DNA from: Methylobacterium haplocladii
GTDB taxonomy: Bacteria; Pseudomonadota; Alphaproteobacteria; Rhizobiales; Beijerinckiaceae
Length of the DNA stretch: 64,000 nt
Direction: 5' to 3'
Assembly: GCF_007992175.1 (NCBI RefSeq)
Contig: NZ_BJZT01000005.1
Coordinates: forward strand, 186,001-250,000
Made by a program: the position numbers and the translations under genes. A model generated the notes under the pieces. It worked only from the letters and a program-made list of their open reading frames with translations, did no database searches and was not told the DNA's origin. Below are positions 30,810-38,786 of this stretch, piece after piece; position 1 is the first letter of the stretch, and each line of letters begins with the position of its first letter.

Positions 30810-32675
30810 TCAGAGCGGCAGGGCGGTGGCCGGCGAGACGGCGGAAGTCTCCTCCGCCTCGCTCACGTCGTCTTCCGCCCGGGCCGTTCCGCGCTTCGCG
30901 CTCGGCGAAACCGCGCGGCTGTAATTGAGGATCGTGTTCACGAGTGCAACGTGCGTGAAGGCCTGCGGGAAGTTGCCCACCAGTCGCTTTCGCTTCACGT
31001 CGTATTCCTCGGCCACGAGCCCGAGGTCGTTGCAGACGCCGATCAGGCGCTCGATGATTGCGCGGGCCTCCTCGCAGCGGCCAAGGCCGATCAGGTTGTC
31101 GGCGTACCAGAAGGTGCAGGGCAGGAAGGCACCTTCGTTGCCGGGCAGCCCGTCGGTGGTGGAGCCCTCGGTCTCGTAGCGCAGGATGAAGCCCTCGCGC
31201 ATCAGGTGCTTCTCCACCGCCTCGACCGTGCCGACCACGCGGGGATCGTCCTGGGGCAGGAAGCCCATATGGCCGATCAGGAGCAGGCTCGCGTCGAGCG
31301 CCTTCGAGCCGTAGGACTGCACGAAGCTGTTGAGCTCAGGGTCGAAGCCCTTCTCGCAGACCTCGGCGTGGATCTCGTCGCGGATACGGCGCCACAGGCC
31401 GATCGGCGCCTGCGGCGTCTCCTCCTCGCTATGGCCGCGGATGGCCCGGTCGAAGGCGACCCAGGCCATCACCTTGGAATGCACGAAGTGCCGGCGCCCG
31501 CCGCGGACCTCCCAGATGCCCTCGTCGGGCTCCCGCCACGCCGTCTCGAGGTGCTTCATGATCGCGCGGCCGACGCGCCAGCCGTCCTTGTCGCCGCGCA
31601 TGCCGCGCTGGCGGGCCTGGTAGAGCGCATCGAAGAGCTCGCCGTAGACGTCGAGCTGGAACTGCGAGATCGCCGCGTTGCCGATCCGCACCGGCTTCGA
31701 GCCCTCGTAGCCGGGCAGCCAGTCGAGCTCGATCTCGGGCAGCAGGCGCTCGCCGGCGATGCCGTAGAGGATGTGGGCCTGCTCCGGGCTGCCGGCGACC
31801 GCCCGCAGCAGCCAGTCGCGCCAGGCCCGCGCCTCCTCGATGAAGCCCGAATCCATCAGCGCGAGCAGGGTGAAGCTCGAATCGCGAAGCCAGCAGAAGC
31901 GGTAGTCCCAGTTGCGCACCCCGCCGAGATCCTCCGGCAGGGAGGTGGTCGGTGCGGCCACGATCCCGCCGGTCGGCCGGTAGATCAGCGCCTTCAGGGT
32001 CAGCAGCGAGCGCTTGAGCATCGCGTCCCAGGGCGTGCCCGTGGCGCAATGGTCCGACCATTCGCGCCAGAACCGGTTGGTCTCGGCCAAGACCTTGCGC
32101 GGCTCGATCGGCGGCGGGTCGTCGAGATGCGACGGGCCGTAGCTCATCACGAACCACTGCGTCTCGCCCTCGTGGATCGTGAATTCAGAGACGGTGGTCT
32201 GGCCCGAACCCCTGAGCGGCGCCCGCGTCCGCAGGACGACCTTGTGCGGGCCTGAGATCGCCCGCAGGTCCCCGAGCTCGTTGCGCGAGACCCAGGGCGT
32301 CGCCGAGCCGTAATCGAAGCGCACGGCGAGATCCATGCGCATCGCGACTTTGCCCTTGCGACCCTCGACGAGGCGGATCAGGTGCGAGCCGTCGGCGGCG
32401 GGCATGTAGTCGGTGACGCGGACCTCGCCCTCGTGGGTCGTGTGATAGGTGTCGAGCACCAGCGAGCCGGTGCGATAGCGCCAGGAATGATGGGCGTGCT
32501 CCGCCACCGGCGCGAGCTTCCAGAAGCCGTGTTCCTCAGTGCCGAGCAGTTTGGCGAACAGGGCCGAGGCGTCGAAGCGCGGCCAGCACAGCCAGTCGAT
32601 GCTGCCGTCGCGTCCCACCAGCGCCGCGGTCCGGCCGTCGCCGATCAGCGCGTAATCTTCGATCCGACCTGCCAT
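30810..32675 (-). CDS. Glycoside hydrolase family 15 (glucoamylase or trehalase-like)
   Basis: The 621-residue protein starts IEDYALIGDGRTAALVGRDG and SIDWLCWPRFD, the conserved N-terminal signature of bacterial GH15 enzymes. The (alpha/alpha)6 catalytic core includes NWDYRFCWLRDSSF, EGIWEVRGG with the candidate acid Glu, and NEGAFLPCTFWYADNL with the second catalytic Glu. There is no signal peptide, so it acts in the cytoplasm, probably on alpha-glucans or trehalose. It is the first gene of the tkt-tal-pgi-gnd-pgl unit, so the glucose it releases could feed these pathways. Glucoamylase and trehalase activities cannot be told apart here. Confidence 0.88.
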   Translation of the reverse strand: MAGRIEDYALIGDGRTAALVGRDGSIDWLCWPRFDASALFAKLLGTEEHGFWKLAPVAEHAHHSWRYRTGSLVLDTYHTTHEGEVRVTDYMPAADGSHLIRLVEGRKGKVAMRMDLAVRFDYGSATPWVSRNELGDLRAISGPHKVVLRTRAPLRGSGQTTVSEFTIHEGETQWFVMSYGPSHLDDPPPIEPRKVLAETNRFWREWSDHCATGTPWDAMLKRSLLTLKALIYRPTGGIVAAPTTSLPEDLGGVRNWDYRFCWLRDSSFTLLALMDSGFIEEARAWRDWLLRAVAGSPEQAHILYGIAGERLLPEIELDWLPGYEGSKPVRIGNAAISQFQLDVYGELFDALYQARQRGMRGDKDGWRVGRAIMKHLETAWREPDEGIWEVRGGRRHFVHSKVMAWVAFDRAIRGHSEEETPQAPIGLWRRIRDEIHAEVCEKGFDPELNSFVQSYGSKALDASLLLIGHMGFLPQDDPRVVGTVEAVEKHLMREGFILRYETEGSTTDGLPGNEGAFLPCTFWYADNLIGLGRCEEARAIIERLIGVCNDLGLVAEEYDVKRKRLVGNFPQAFTHVALVNTILNYSRAVSPSAKRGTARAEDDVSEAEETSAVSPATALPL

Positions 32676-32810
32676 GAATCCTCAGACGACGGCGCGCCCT
32701 CGACCGTCAAATCTGAGTTAGGGCCGCGCCCGAACCGATCCAGCCCGGTCGCAGCTTCCTGAAGCGGGGCTGTGTTGCGGTGCGCTCAGCCAGCGCCCCA
32801 AGCCGTATCT

Positions 32811-32929
32811 ACGACCGGCGGCCATGACGGCCGACGCCTCCAGGGCCGGACGCCGCATGAGCGGCGGCGCGCCTTCGCGTTTGCCGGCGGCCGATCGCTC
32901 GAAGGGTCGCCGGTTGCGGCCGCCGGTAT
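32811..32929. repeat. Interspersed repeat family E, copy 2
   Basis: Second copy of the element at 22758-22875, sharing ACGGCCGACGCCTCCAGGGC and GCGGCGCGCCTTCGCG and ending GCGGCCGCCGGTAT. It lies 26 bp beyond the stop codon of the Pro/Ala-rich membrane protein gene at 32956, almost the same spacing as copy 1. Confidence 0.8.
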
Positions 32930-32955
32930 GTTTCGCGGCAGAAGATCCGGAGAAA

Positions 32956-33600
32956 TCAGCGGGCGCAGGCGATGAGAGCGACCACCGTGCCGCCCAGCGA
33001 GGCCGCGTCGCCGCCGACCCCCCTGCCGAGCTTGCGGGCGCTCTCGACCCAGGACGCGGCCGTCGCGGCGAAGGGCAGAACGTCCAAGGGCAGCAGGCCC
33101 TCATCCGCATCCGCCTGTCCGCGCATCGGCTCCGGGATCGCAGCCGGTTCGGAGGCGGACTTGATCGGCGCCGGTGCGGCACGGACGGCCGTGTCGACAC
33201 GGCGTGTCTCGCCGCAACGCGACGCGGGGCAGGGGCGGCGCGTGGCGGCGGCCGAGCGGGTGGTGCGCACAGCGGAAGCCTTGGCGCTCTCGTCGGCAGC
33301 GGCGAGGTGCGGGATCTGCAGCGTCAGCGGATGCAGGCGCGCGAAGGCGAGGGCCGCCGGAATGGTCGGAGCGGATTCGGCTGCGCTCGTCGCCGCATGG
33401 AAACCGTCGGCGCCGGCGGGCGCGGCCTGGACCATGGCGACGGGGGCAGCGGGGGCCTCGGGCGCGGATGGTCCACGGCAGACCAGCGAAAGAAGGCCGA
33501 CGGCGAGCGCGGTCGCCAGCGTCGGAAGGAACGGCGGAGCCGAGCCGCGGGACGTCGTGAGCGACTCCATACCGGGATCGTGAGGGCCACCTGCGCTCAT
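32956..33600 (-). CDS. Alanine-rich membrane protein, unknown
   Basis: The 214-residue protein has one membrane segment near residues 25-45 (FLPTLATALAVGLLSLV), a long Ala/Pro-rich middle, and a C-terminal GLLPLDVLPFAATAASWVESARKL region with a short hydrophobic end (GGTVVALIACAR). A GGGAGG element precedes the chosen ATG; an internal ATG at 33570 is an alternative. I do not recognise a family. It is divergent from nasT and carries the family E repeat right after its stop. Confidence 0.5.
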   Translation of the reverse strand: MSAGGPHDPGMESLTTSRGSAPPFLPTLATALAVGLLSLVCRGPSAPEAPAAPVAMVQAAPAGADGFHAATSAAESAPTIPAALAFARLHPLTLQIPHLAAADESAKASAVRTTRSAAATRRPCPASRCGETRRVDTAVRAAPAPIKSASEPAAIPEPMRGQADADEGLLPLDVLPFAATAASWVESARKLGRGVGGDAASLGGTVVALIACAR

Positions 33601-33886
33601 CGACTGAAAGCCTCCCGGTTCGCCGCGTGAGGGCATTAGCTGGTTCGTTTGCGGCGGAACCTGGGCCTTTTCGTCTCGGGCGCGTAACAATGTGTCGTGA
33701 TTTGCCCCGTTGGGACGCCGAGGGAAGGGGCCACGCGCTTCACCGTTCCGGAACCGTAGTGCCGGACCCGTAAGGGCAGCAGCTGCGGAGACCGGCCCAT
33801 GCGGGCATGCGGCTTGCAAACCCGGTCGTCGCCACGCTACCGCCTGCCCCGCTTCCCAACACCTCCATGCGAACCAACCGGCCTCG

Positions 33887-34474
33887 ATGACCGAGACCAG
33901 CCTCACCGTCGCCGTGATCGATCCGAGCCGCGTGCGCGCCGCGATCCTCGAGGAGGGACTGCGCGCGGCCGGCGTCGGCACGGTCGTCGTCGTGGCGGAC
34001 GGCCCCGACCTGCAGGCGCGGGTCGCGGCGCTGAAGCCCGACGTGGTGGTGGTGCATCTCGAGAGCCCGAGCCGGGACATCCTGGAGCAAATGTCGGGCA
34101 TCGCCCGGCACGTGGAGCGCCCGGTGGCGATGTTCGTCGACCGCTCGGACGCCACCATGATGCAGGCGGCGGTGGATGCCGGCATCTCGGCCTACGTCGT
34201 CGACGGCCTGCGCACGGAACGGATCCGGCCGATCCTCGACATCGCGATCCTGCGCTTCAACGCCTTCGCCCGGCTCCAGCGCGAGTTGTTGGAGGCGAAG
34301 AGCGAACTCGCCGACCGCAAGGTCATCGACCGCGCCAAGGGCATCCTGATGAGCCGCAAGGGGCTGTCGGAGGAAGAATCCTACAAGCTGCTGCGCAAGC
34401 AGGCGATGAACGAGAAGCGCAAGATCATCGACATCGCCAAGGCCATCGTCACCGCGGCGGACCTGCTCGGATGA
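33887..34474 (+). CDS. nasT: NasT: ANTAR RNA-binding antiterminator
   Basis: The 195-residue protein has an N-terminal pseudo-receiver domain (VAVIDPSRVRAAILEEGL, PDVVVVHLESPSRD) and a C-terminal ANTAR domain from about residue 130 (LADRKVIDRAKGILMSRKGLSEEESYKLLRK). NasT binds a hairpin element in nas leader RNA and stops premature termination; NasS holds it inactive without nitrate or nitrite. The nasS start overlaps the nasT stop (ATGA), so the partners are made together. A matching leader with terminator lies upstream of nrtA at 35630-35770. Confidence 0.93.
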   Translation: MTETSLTVAVIDPSRVRAAILEEGLRAAGVGTVVVVADGPDLQARVAALKPDVVVVHLESPSRDILEQMSGIARHVERPVAMFVDRSDATMMQAAVDAGISAYVVDGLRTERIRPILDIAILRFNAFARLQRELLEAKSELADRKVIDRAKGILMSRKGLSEEESYKLLRKQAMNEKRKIIDIAKAIVTAADLLG

Positions 34475-35475
34475 GGGTCGATCTCGGATACGTCCCCCTG
34501 ACCGACGCCGCCCCGGTCCTCGCCGCGGCCGAGCTCGGCTTCGCGCGGGAGGAGGGGATCGACCTCGTGCTCTCGCCCGAGCCGTCCTGGGCGACGCTGC
34601 GCGACCGGCTGGCGCTCGGGCACCTCGACGCGGCGCACATGCTGGCGCCGCTGGCGCTGGCGACGCGGCTCGGCCTGTCCGGCCCGCAGGCGGATCTGGT
34701 GGCGCCGATGGCGCTGAACCTCAACGGCAACGCCATCACCCTGTCGCCGGCGCTCTGGGCGGCGATGGCGCCGGAGAGCGACGACCTCGATACGGTGGCC
34801 ACCGCCTTCGCCCGGGTCGCCCGCGACCGGGCGGGGGAGGGCCGGCCGCTGACCCTCGCCACGGTCCATCCGTTCTCCTGCCACAGCTACCAGCTCAGGC
34901 TCTTCGCCGCGCGCGGCGGCCTCGACCTCGCGCAGTCCGTGCGCATCGTCGTGGTGCCCCCGCCCCAGACCGTCGAGGCGCTGGGCCGCGGCGAGATCGA
35001 CGGAGTCTGCGTCGGTGCGCCCTGGAACAGCATCGCCGTCGCCGCCGGGCTCGGCCGCATCGCCGCGCTCGGCTGCGCCATCGTGCCCGACTGCCCGGAA
35101 AAGGTGCTGGCCGTGCACGCCTCGCAGGCCGAGGCGCTGGCGCCGCTGGTCGAGGCGGTGAATCGCGCCGGGATCTGGTGCGCCGACCCGGCCAATGTCG
35201 GCGAACTCGCCGAACTGCTCTCGGAGAGGGGCGGCCTCGGCCCCGACACCGACCTGATCCGGCGCTCCCTCACCGGCCATCTCGTCGTGGATTCCGCCGG
35301 CCTGCGCCATACCGATCCCGACTACCTGCGGCTCGGCGCCGAGGTGCACCGGCCGCGGCCCGAGCACGGGCTCTGGCTCGCCGAGCAGATGGCGGCCTCG
35401 GGCCAGATCGCGAACCCGGCCGAAGCCGCGGCTGCGGCGCGCGGCTTCTACCGCCCGGATCTGCTCAAAGCTTAG
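34471..35475 (+). CDS. nasS: NasS: nitrate/nitrite sensor, NrtA-like
   Basis: The 334-residue protein is homologous to the NrtA solute-binding protein (VPLTDAAPVLAAAELGFAREEGI, LATVHPFSCHSYQLRLF, VVPPPQTVEALGRGEIDGVCVGAPWNS), but it has no signal peptide, so it is cytoplasmic. This matches NasS, which senses nitrate or nitrite and releases NasT. It is translationally coupled to nasT by a 4-base overlap. The nrtA operon starts 330 bp downstream after a regulatory leader. An alternative call would be a signal-less transport protein, but the nasT pairing argues for the sensor. Confidence 0.88.
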   Translation: MRVDLGYVPLTDAAPVLAAAELGFAREEGIDLVLSPEPSWATLRDRLALGHLDAAHMLAPLALATRLGLSGPQADLVAPMALNLNGNAITLSPALWAAMAPESDDLDTVATAFARVARDRAGEGRPLTLATVHPFSCHSYQLRLFAARGGLDLAQSVRIVVVPPPQTVEALGRGEIDGVCVGAPWNSIAVAAGLGRIAALGCAIVPDCPEKVLAVHASQAEALAPLVEAVNRAGIWCADPANVGELAELLSERGGLGPDTDLIRRSLTGHLVVDSAGLRHTDPDYLRLGAEVHRPRPEHGLWLAEQMAASGQIANPAEAAAAARGFYRPDLLKA

Positions 35476-35629
35476 CCATTCGGCGGCGCCTGCCCCGCGC
35501 CGTGCGGACCAATGCGCCAGACGCCTCATTTTTGTGCAGCGCAACGGAGCGCGCGGCCGCATCGGCCGCTCCCTGGAAAATCCGGAAATCAGGTCGCCGC
35601 ACCAACGGCTTGGAGGCGTTCCGGCCTGC

Positions 35630-35645
35630 TGGCACGGTTCGTGCA
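35630..35645 (+). promoter_or_regulatory. Sigma-54 type promoter of the nrtABD/nir operon
   Basis: TGGCACGGTTCGTGCA matches the -24/-12 consensus TGGCAC-N5-TTGCA at all but one position, with the required GG-N10-GC spacing. The predicted transcript would start near 35656, just before the leader hairpins. Sigma-54 with NtrC control is usual for nitrate assimilation genes. Confidence 0.65.
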
Positions 35646-35665
35646 AACCACCCCGCATCCTGTCA

Positions 35666-35686
35666 ACGGCGACGGGTACTCGCCGT
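35666..35686 (+). promoter_or_regulatory. Leader hairpin, candidate ANTAR (NasT) binding element
   Basis: A perfect 7-bp stem (ACGGCGA with TCGCCGT) closes the loop CGGGTAC at the very start of the predicted nrtA leader RNA. ANTAR proteins bind paired hairpins upstream of a terminator. The loop is seven bases, not the textbook six, so the assignment is tentative. Confidence 0.4.
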
Positions 35687-35693
35687 CAGCAAG

Positions 35694-35770
35694 GCCGCTG
35701 ATCCGGATCTTCCACCCGCGATGCACCATCGCGCGGACGATCTCGACCAGCGGCTTTTTTCGTTCTTTTT
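35694..35770 (+). terminator. Leader (attenuator) terminator upstream of nrtA
   Basis: GCCGCTG at 35694-35700 pairs with CAGCGGC at 35748-35754, enclosing a second perfect stem, CGCGATG with CATCGCG. The hairpin runs straight into TTTTTT at 35755-35760 and a second T-run at 35764-35770. It lies between the sigma-54 promoter and the nrtA start codon, so transcription must be antiterminated for nrtABD to be made. Confidence 0.75.
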
Positions 35771-35804
35771 CCGCGTCTCGACGCGGCAGGGGCTTGGCAA
35801 CGGA

Positions 35805-37094
35805 ATGAATTTCGATCGAGGCAACACGCGTCGCGGGCTCCTCAAGGGAGCCGCCGCCACGCTGGCATTGACCGCCGCCGCCCGCGCGGCGCTCCCGGGC
35901 GGGGCCTTCGCGCAGGGGGCCGGGCCGGAGGTGAAGGGAGCCAAGCTCGGCTTCATCGCGCTGACCGATGCCGGGCCGCTCTTCGTGGCCAAGGAGAAGG
36001 GCTTCTTCGCCAAGCACGGCATGCCCGACGTCGAGGTGCTGAAGCAGGCGTCCTGGGGCACCACCCGCGACAACCTCGTCCTCGGCTCCGAGGGCAACGG
36101 CATCGACGGCGCGCACATCCTGACGCCGATGCCCTACCTGATCACCGCCGGCCGGGTGACGCAGAACAACGTCCCCGTCCCGATGCAGATCCTGGCGCGG
36201 CTCAACACCAACGGCCAGTGCATCTCGGTGGCCAAGGAGTACCTCGACCAGAAGGTCGCCCTCGACTCCAAGGTGTTCAAGGCGGCGATCGAGAAGAAGA
36301 AGGCCGCCGGCAAGTCGGTGAAGGCGGCGATGACCTTCCCCGGCGGCACCCACGACCTCTGGATCCGCTACTGGCTCGCCGCCGGCGGCATCGACCCCGA
36401 CAAGGACATCGAGACCATCGTGGTCCCGCCCCCGCAGATGGTGGCGAACATGAAGGTCGGCACCATGGACTGCTTCTGCGTCGGCGAGCCGTGGAACGCA
36501 CAGCTCGTGCAGCAGGGCCTCGGCTACTCGGCGCTGACCACCGGCGAGATCTGGAAGGACCACCCGGAGAAGGCCTTCGCCATGCGGGCCTCCTGGGTCG
36601 AGAAGTACCCGAACGCCGCCAAGGCCCTGACCATGGCCGTGCTCGAAGCGCAGATCTGGTGCGACAAGCCGGAGAACCGCGACGAGTTCGCGGCGATCGT
36701 CGCCAAGCGCCAGTGGATCAACATCCCCGTCGCCGACGTCGCCGGCCGGATGAAGGGCACCATCGATTACGGCGACGGCCGCGTCGTCGAGAACAGCCCC
36801 TTCGTGATGAAGTTCTTCGCCGACGACGCCTCCTATCCCTACCAGAGCCACGGCCTCTGGTTCCTCACCGAGGACATCCGCTGGGGCAAGTTCGACGCGC
36901 AGACCGACACCAAGGCGCTGATCGCCAAGGTGAACCGCGAGGACATCTGGCGCGAGGCGGCCAAGGCGCTCGGCGTCAGCGCGATCCCGACCTCCACGTC
37001 GCGCGGCAAGGAGACCTTCTTCGACGGCAAGGTCTTCGACCCGGCCGATCCGGCCGCCTACCTGGCCAGCCTCGGCATCAAGAAGGTGGCGTGA
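35805..37094 (+). CDS. nrtA: Nitrate/nitrite ABC transporter, substrate-binding protein
   Basis: The 429-residue protein binds nitrate outside the membrane for NrtB/NrtD. It has a twin-arginine signal (Arg9-Arg10 in NTRRGLLKG, then a hydrophobic stretch ending GGAFAQ), so it is exported folded. The mature part has the CmpA/NrtA core: KLGFIALTDAGPLFVAKEKGFF, MTFPGGTHDLWIRYWLAAGG and CVGEPWNAQLV. Its stop overlaps the nrtB start by one base (TGATG). Expression is predicted to depend on the sigma-54 promoter and NasT antitermination at the leader. Confidence 0.94.
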   Translation: MNFDRGNTRRGLLKGAAATLALTAAARAALPGGAFAQGAGPEVKGAKLGFIALTDAGPLFVAKEKGFFAKHGMPDVEVLKQASWGTTRDNLVLGSEGNGIDGAHILTPMPYLITAGRVTQNNVPVPMQILARLNTNGQCISVAKEYLDQKVALDSKVFKAAIEKKKAAGKSVKAAMTFPGGTHDLWIRYWLAAGGIDPDKDIETIVVPPPQMVANMKVGTMDCFCVGEPWNAQLVQQGLGYSALTTGEIWKDHPEKAFAMRASWVEKYPNAAKALTMAVLEAQIWCDKPENRDEFAAIVAKRQWINIPVADVAGRMKGTIDYGDGRVVENSPFVMKFFADDASYPYQSHGLWFLTEDIRWGKFDAQTDTKALIAKVNREDIWREAAKALGVSAIPTSTSRGKETFFDGKVFDPADPAAYLASLGIKKVA

Positions 37095-37963
37095 TGGCAT
37101 CCTCCTCCGCTCTCGCCCTCGGCACTGCCGGCCGCGACACGGCCTCAGTGAAGTCGCGCGGTCCGATCATCACGATGAAGGGCATCAAGGGCGTCGCCGC
37201 CCGCGTGATCCCGCCGCTCGTGGTGCTCGCCGTCTTCATGCTGCTCTGGGAGATGCTGTGCTCCTCCCCGACGGCCGGCCTGCCGCCGCCCTCGCGCGTC
37301 GTCACCGAGGCCTGGGACGTCATCGCCCACCCGTTCTACGACAATGGCGGCACCGACAAAGGGCTCTTCTGGCACCTCGCCGCGAGCCTCCAGCGCGTGG
37401 CGCTGGGCTTCTCGCTGGCCGTGATCGCCGGCGTGATGCTCGGCACCCTCGTCGGCCAGTCCGAATGGGCGATGCGCGGGCTCGACCCGATCTTCCAGGT
37501 GCTGCGGACCATCCCGCCTTTGGCCTGGCTGCCCCTCTCCCTCGCGGCGTTCCGCGACGGCCAGCCCTCGGCCATCTTCGTGATCTTCATCACCTCGATC
37601 TGGCCGATCATCATCAACACCGCCGTCGGCATCCGCAACATTCCGCAGGACTATCGCAACGTCTCGGCCGTGATCCGGCTGAACCCGATCGAGTTCTTCT
37701 GGAAGATCATGCTGCCCTCGGCGGCACCGTACATCTTCACCGGCCTTCGCATCGGCGTCGGCCTGTCTTGGCTCGCCATCGTCGCGGCCGAGATGCTGAT
37801 CGGCGGCGTCGGGATCGGCTTCTTCATCTGGGACGCGTGGAACTCCTCGCACATCAGCGAGATCATCGTCGCCCTCGTCTATGTCGGGCTCATCGGCTTC
37901 GTCCTCGACCGGCTGGTGGCCGGCGTCGGCTCGCTCGTGACCCGCGGCACCAGCGCAGCCTGA
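37094..37963 (+). CDS. nrtB: Nitrate ABC transporter permease
   Basis: The 289-residue inner membrane permease has about six hydrophobic segments and the BPD_transp_1 coupling region (GLDPIFQVLRTIPPLAWLPL for the family motif, then VSAVIRLNPIEFFWKIMLPSAAP with the EAA-type loop). It begins with the one-base TGATG overlap after nrtA and is followed by nrtD after 11 bp. No NrtC gene is present, so NrtD probably forms a homodimer on this permease. Confidence 0.94.
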   Translation: MASSSALALGTAGRDTASVKSRGPIITMKGIKGVAARVIPPLVVLAVFMLLWEMLCSSPTAGLPPPSRVVTEAWDVIAHPFYDNGGTDKGLFWHLAASLQRVALGFSLAVIAGVMLGTLVGQSEWAMRGLDPIFQVLRTIPPLAWLPLSLAAFRDGQPSAIFVIFITSIWPIIINTAVGIRNIPQDYRNVSAVIRLNPIEFFWKIMLPSAAPYIFTGLRIGVGLSWLAIVAAEMLIGGVGIGFFIWDAWNSSHISEIIVALVYVGLIGFVLDRLVAGVGSLVTRGTSAA

Positions 37964-37974
37964 GGGACATCAGC

Positions 37975-38772
37975 ATGGCCCATCTCACCCTCTCCCAGGT
38001 CGGCATCAGCTTCACCCGCGGCGGCAAGACGTCGGAAGTGCTGCGCGAGGTCGACCTCACCATCGCCAAGGGCGAGTTCGTCTCGATCATCGGCCATTCG
38101 GGCTGCGGCAAGTCGACGGTGCTCAACATCGTCGCCGGCCTGCTCAAGGCCTCAACCGGCGGCGTGCTGCTCGACGGCAAGGAGGTCAACGCCCCCGGCC
38201 CAGACCGCGCCGTGGTCTTCCAGAACCACTCGCTGCTGCCGTGGCTCACGGTCCGCGAAAACGTCGCGCTCGCCGTCGACAAGGTTTTTCGCGGCCGGAA
38301 GAGCCGTGCCGAGCGCACGGAGTGGATCGAGCACAACCTTGCCCTCGTGAACATGATGCACGCCGCCGACAAGCGCCCGCCGGAGATCTCCGGCGGCATG
38401 AAGCAGCGCGTCGGCATCGCCCGTGCGCTCGCCATGGAGCCGAAGGTGCTCTTGATGGACGAGCCCTTCGGCGCCCTCGACGCGCTCACCCGCGCCCATC
38501 TCCAGGACTCGATCATGGAGATCCAGATGCGGCTGAAGAACACCGTCATCATGATCACCCACGACGTGGACGAGGCGGTGCTGCTCTCCGACCGCATCGT
38601 GATGATGACGAACGGACCCTCCGCCACCATCGGCGAGATCCTGACCGTGCCTCTGAAGCGCCCGCGCCGCCGGCTCGACCTCGTCGAGGACGCCACCTAC
38701 GTGCATGCCCGCGCCGCCGTGCTGGAGTTCCTCTACGCCCGCCACGCCCAGCCCGCCGTCCTCGCCGCGTGA
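37975..38772 (+). CDS. nrtD: Nitrate ABC transporter ATP-binding protein
   Basis: The 265-residue ATPase powers nitrate uptake. It has Walker A GHSGCGKST, the Q-loop in VVFQNHSLLPWLT, signature ISGGMKQRVGIARAL, Walker B VLLMDEPFGALDALTR and the H-loop MITHDVDEA. It is 11 bp after nrtB and 14 bp before the FAD reductase gene, so the whole set looks like one operon. Confidence 0.95.
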   Translation: MAHLTLSQVGISFTRGGKTSEVLREVDLTIAKGEFVSIIGHSGCGKSTVLNIVAGLLKASTGGVLLDGKEVNAPGPDRAVVFQNHSLLPWLTVRENVALAVDKVFRGRKSRAERTEWIEHNLALVNMMHAADKRPPEISGGMKQRVGIARALAMEPKVLLMDEPFGALDALTRAHLQDSIMEIQMRLKNTVIMITHDVDEAVLLSDRIVMMTNGPSATIGEILTVPLKRPRRRLDLVEDATYVHARAAVLEFLYARHAQPAVLAA

Positions 38773-38786
38773 GTCCGGGAAGCGGC

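Noticed and set aside
35490..35560. NtrC-type enhancer sites upstream of the sigma-54 promoter
   Set aside because: Only loose TGC...GC half-sites with wrong spacing are visible, so no site can be called.
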